Translations under genes and position numbers: made by a program
Part shown: in pieces, positions 38,724 to 39,723 of the stretch
Layout of the letters: every line of letters starts with the position of its first letter
How positions within the stretch are numbered: the stretch's first letter is position 1
The notes under the pieces: model-generated
Database searches by the model: none
What the model was told of the DNA's origin: nothing
The model's input: the letters and a program-made list of their open reading frames with translations, nothing else
Virus record (IMG/VR): IMGVR_UViG_3300034072_001830
Location: 1 to 39,723 of that record
Source of the DNA: a virus
Strand: one strand, 5' to 3'
Length of the DNA: 39,723 nt

Positions 38724-38775
38724 GTGGTTTTGGGATGGATGGTCCACAGCCCGCCCAAAACCACGGGCTGTGGAC
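38724..38775 (-). repeat. Two interlocked inverted repeats (pseudoknot-like) after the 38783-39127 gene
   Basis: GTCCACAGCCCG (38742-38753) and CGGGCTGTGGAC (38764-38775) form a perfect 12-bp stem. The 11-base CCCAAAACCAC (38754-38764), filling its 10-base loop, is itself perfectly complementary to GTGGTTTTGGG at 38724-38734. The two pairings overlap, giving an H-type pseudoknot or two alternative hairpins. It starts 7 bases after the stop of the early gene on the minus strand and has no T-run, so it is not a standard terminator. Confidence 0.75.
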
Positions 38776-38782
38776 GCGAAGG

Positions 38783-39127
38783 CTAGGCCGCGATGTCGGC
38801 GACAAACTCATCGACGAGGCGCTGCGCTTCCGCGCGGGAGGCTACCATGGCTTCCTTCGCGGCGACCATGACCTCGACGGCCTGTTCGAGCTTGGGGTTC
38901 GCGAACGGGAACCCGAGCGCGTCGATGACCTCTTTCGAAGCGACGCCCGCGGGGAAGCTGGCCTTCACGGCGAACGGGCCAGGCTCACGGGAGGCCTCGG
39001 CGGGTTGTACGCAGAGGCAGTCGTCCAGGATGATGGTGCTGCCGCCGAGATCGCCCGCCGTGCGGTGCAGGTGGATCGCGAACTGGAGGAGAGCCGATGC
39101 TACGGCAAAGTTGACCGGTTCGGGCAT
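38783..39127 (-). CDS. Early phage protein, 114 residues, next to the IS110 element
   Basis: ATG 39127 follows GAAAGGA and is preferred over the longer frame from GTG 39241, which has no ribosome site. The product starts MPEPVNFAVASALLQFAIH and is mostly hydrophobic/helical, with GSTIILDDCLCVQPAE in the middle and a helical end (VMVAAKEAMVASRAEAQRL). No family is recognised. The IS110 transposase starts 164 bases upstream, so the insertion may have separated this gene from its promoter. Confidence 0.5.
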   Translation of the reverse strand: MPEPVNFAVASALLQFAIHLHRTAGDLGGSTIILDDCLCVQPAEASREPGPFAVKASFPAGVASKEVIDALGFPFANPKLEQAVEVMVAAKEAMVASRAEAQRLVDEFVADIAA

Positions 39128-39290
39128 GGGGTCCTTTCGAAGGATGAAACGGCATCCGAAACCAACGGGCGGAAAGCGCCTCGTATAAGGTTCCAGGTGT
39201 TCCTTTTCTTCGACATAGATGCCGTAATGGGCCTGCACCACCGCGGCGCGACACGCTAACCTGCAGACGACAACGAAGAGGAGCTAGACC

Positions 39291-39723
39291 ATGGAATACT
39301 ACGCTGGAATTGATGTGTCGCTCGATCTGAGCAGCGTGTGCGTTGTTGATGGCACGGGTAAGATTGTCTCCGAAAGCAAGGTATCAAGCGACCCTGATGC
39401 ACTGGCCAAGCATTGCGCCGACATTGGTTTACCAATCGCGCGGATCGGCTTGGAGGCGGGTCCAATGTCCCAATGGCTGCGCGAGGGTTTGATCCAGGCT
39501 GGCTTCGATGTGGTGCTTCTGGAGACCCGGCATGTGAAAGCAGCATTGTCAGCGATGACAATCAAAACCGACCGGAAGGATGCTCGTGGCATAGCACATA
39601 TGCTGCGGATGGGCTGGTATCGGCCGGTGCATGCGAAGTCGGGAGATGCACAGGCCTTGAGGACATTGCTAGCTGGCCGCAAACAGCTGCAATCCAAGCT
39701 CATCGAACTAGAACACAGTATCC
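39291..39723 (+). CDS. IS110-family transposase, N-terminal part (runs off the right edge)
   Basis: The 144 residues visible start MEYYAGIDVSLDLSSVCVV, with the RuvC-like DEDD residues D8 (GIDVS), the glutamate in GLEAGPMS, and the aspartates in KTDRKDARGIAHML, all typical of IS110-family transposases. ATG 39291 follows GAAGAGGAGC. These elements move without terminal inverted repeats, cutting via a RuvC-like domain and a serine in the missing C-terminal half, guided by a bridge RNA from a non-coding end. It marks an insertion in or beside the prophage. Confidence 0.9.
   Translation, partial: MEYYAGIDVSLDLSSVCVVDGTGKIVSESKVSSDPDALAKHCADIGLPIARIGLEAGPMSQWLREGLIQAGFDVVLLETRHVKAALSAMTIKTDRKDARGIAHMLRMGWYRPVHAKSGDAQALRTLLAGRKQLQSKLIELEHSI

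Noticed and set aside
1-39723. CRISPR array or diversity-generating retroelement
   Set aside because: No regularly spaced identical repeats with unique spacers and no reverse transcriptase were seen; the period-33 DNA in the tape measure gene is coding.

Overview
The window looks like an alphaproteobacterial chromosome of the Rhizobiales, probably Rhizobiaceae, carrying most of a lambda-type siphovirus prophage. The host markers are at the left edge: the N-terminal part of a large acidic-linker sensor protein resembling PdhS/CbrA cell-cycle kinases, with a full CtrA box (TTAA-N7-TTAAC) upstream, and a tRNA-His of alphaproteobacterial type (G1-U72, A73, no G-1). GC content and codon use are high-GC throughout, so long antisense shadow ORFs are common. 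These assignments come from reading motifs; no database search was possible.

Layout. 1-1596: host kinase (minus) and tRNA-His (plus), a plausible integration site. 1597-7800: a cargo block rich in nucleases and DNA modification. It holds a HEPN protein with an N-terminal Cys cluster, an unknown gene, an HTH + GIY-YIG nuclease, an MT-A70 adenine methyltransferase, a BglII/BstYI-like restriction endonuclease, a PIN nuclease and an unrecognised 363-residue partner whose stop codon overlaps the PIN start. 7530-8400: small accessory genes. 8458-31626: the prophage late region, all minus strand, read from right to left: TerS, TerL (GpA-like), gpW-like connector, portal, a prohead protease/major capsid fusion, DUF2190-like decoration protein, two odd genes (one glycine-rich), neck and tail-completion genes, major tail protein, tail-assembly chaperone with a probable -1 frameshift product, tape measure protein, distal tail and hub proteins, fibre, a calcineurin-like phosphoesterase of about T5 A1 length, and a lysis cassette (GH108 endolysin, holin, nested spanins).

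31627-32263 is non-coding and may hold cos and late control signals. 32264-39127 is the early region: small unrecognised genes, mostly chained by ATGA stop/start overlaps, with two copies of a duplicated control module (19-bp operator TGTATCC-N5-GGATACA plus similar upstream and leader sequence), a predicted promoter-leader-hairpin unit near 37.9 kb, and a pseudoknot-like structure at 38.7 kb. 39291 to the end is the start of an IS110-family transposase. No integrase, repressor or second att copy lies in the window, so the prophage should continue to the right.

Together the genes describe a temperate phage that packages DNA by a Nu1/GpA terminase, builds a lambda-like long tail, lyses with holin-endolysin-spanins, and probably carries an anti-phage cargo next to its tRNA-side end. 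The most interesting unexplained items are the 363-aa/PIN/restriction-enzyme operon, the HEPN and GIY-YIG neighbours, the duplicated operators, the 37.9 kb leader RNA, the 38.7 kb pseudoknot, and intrinsic terminators directly after the major capsid and major tail genes.
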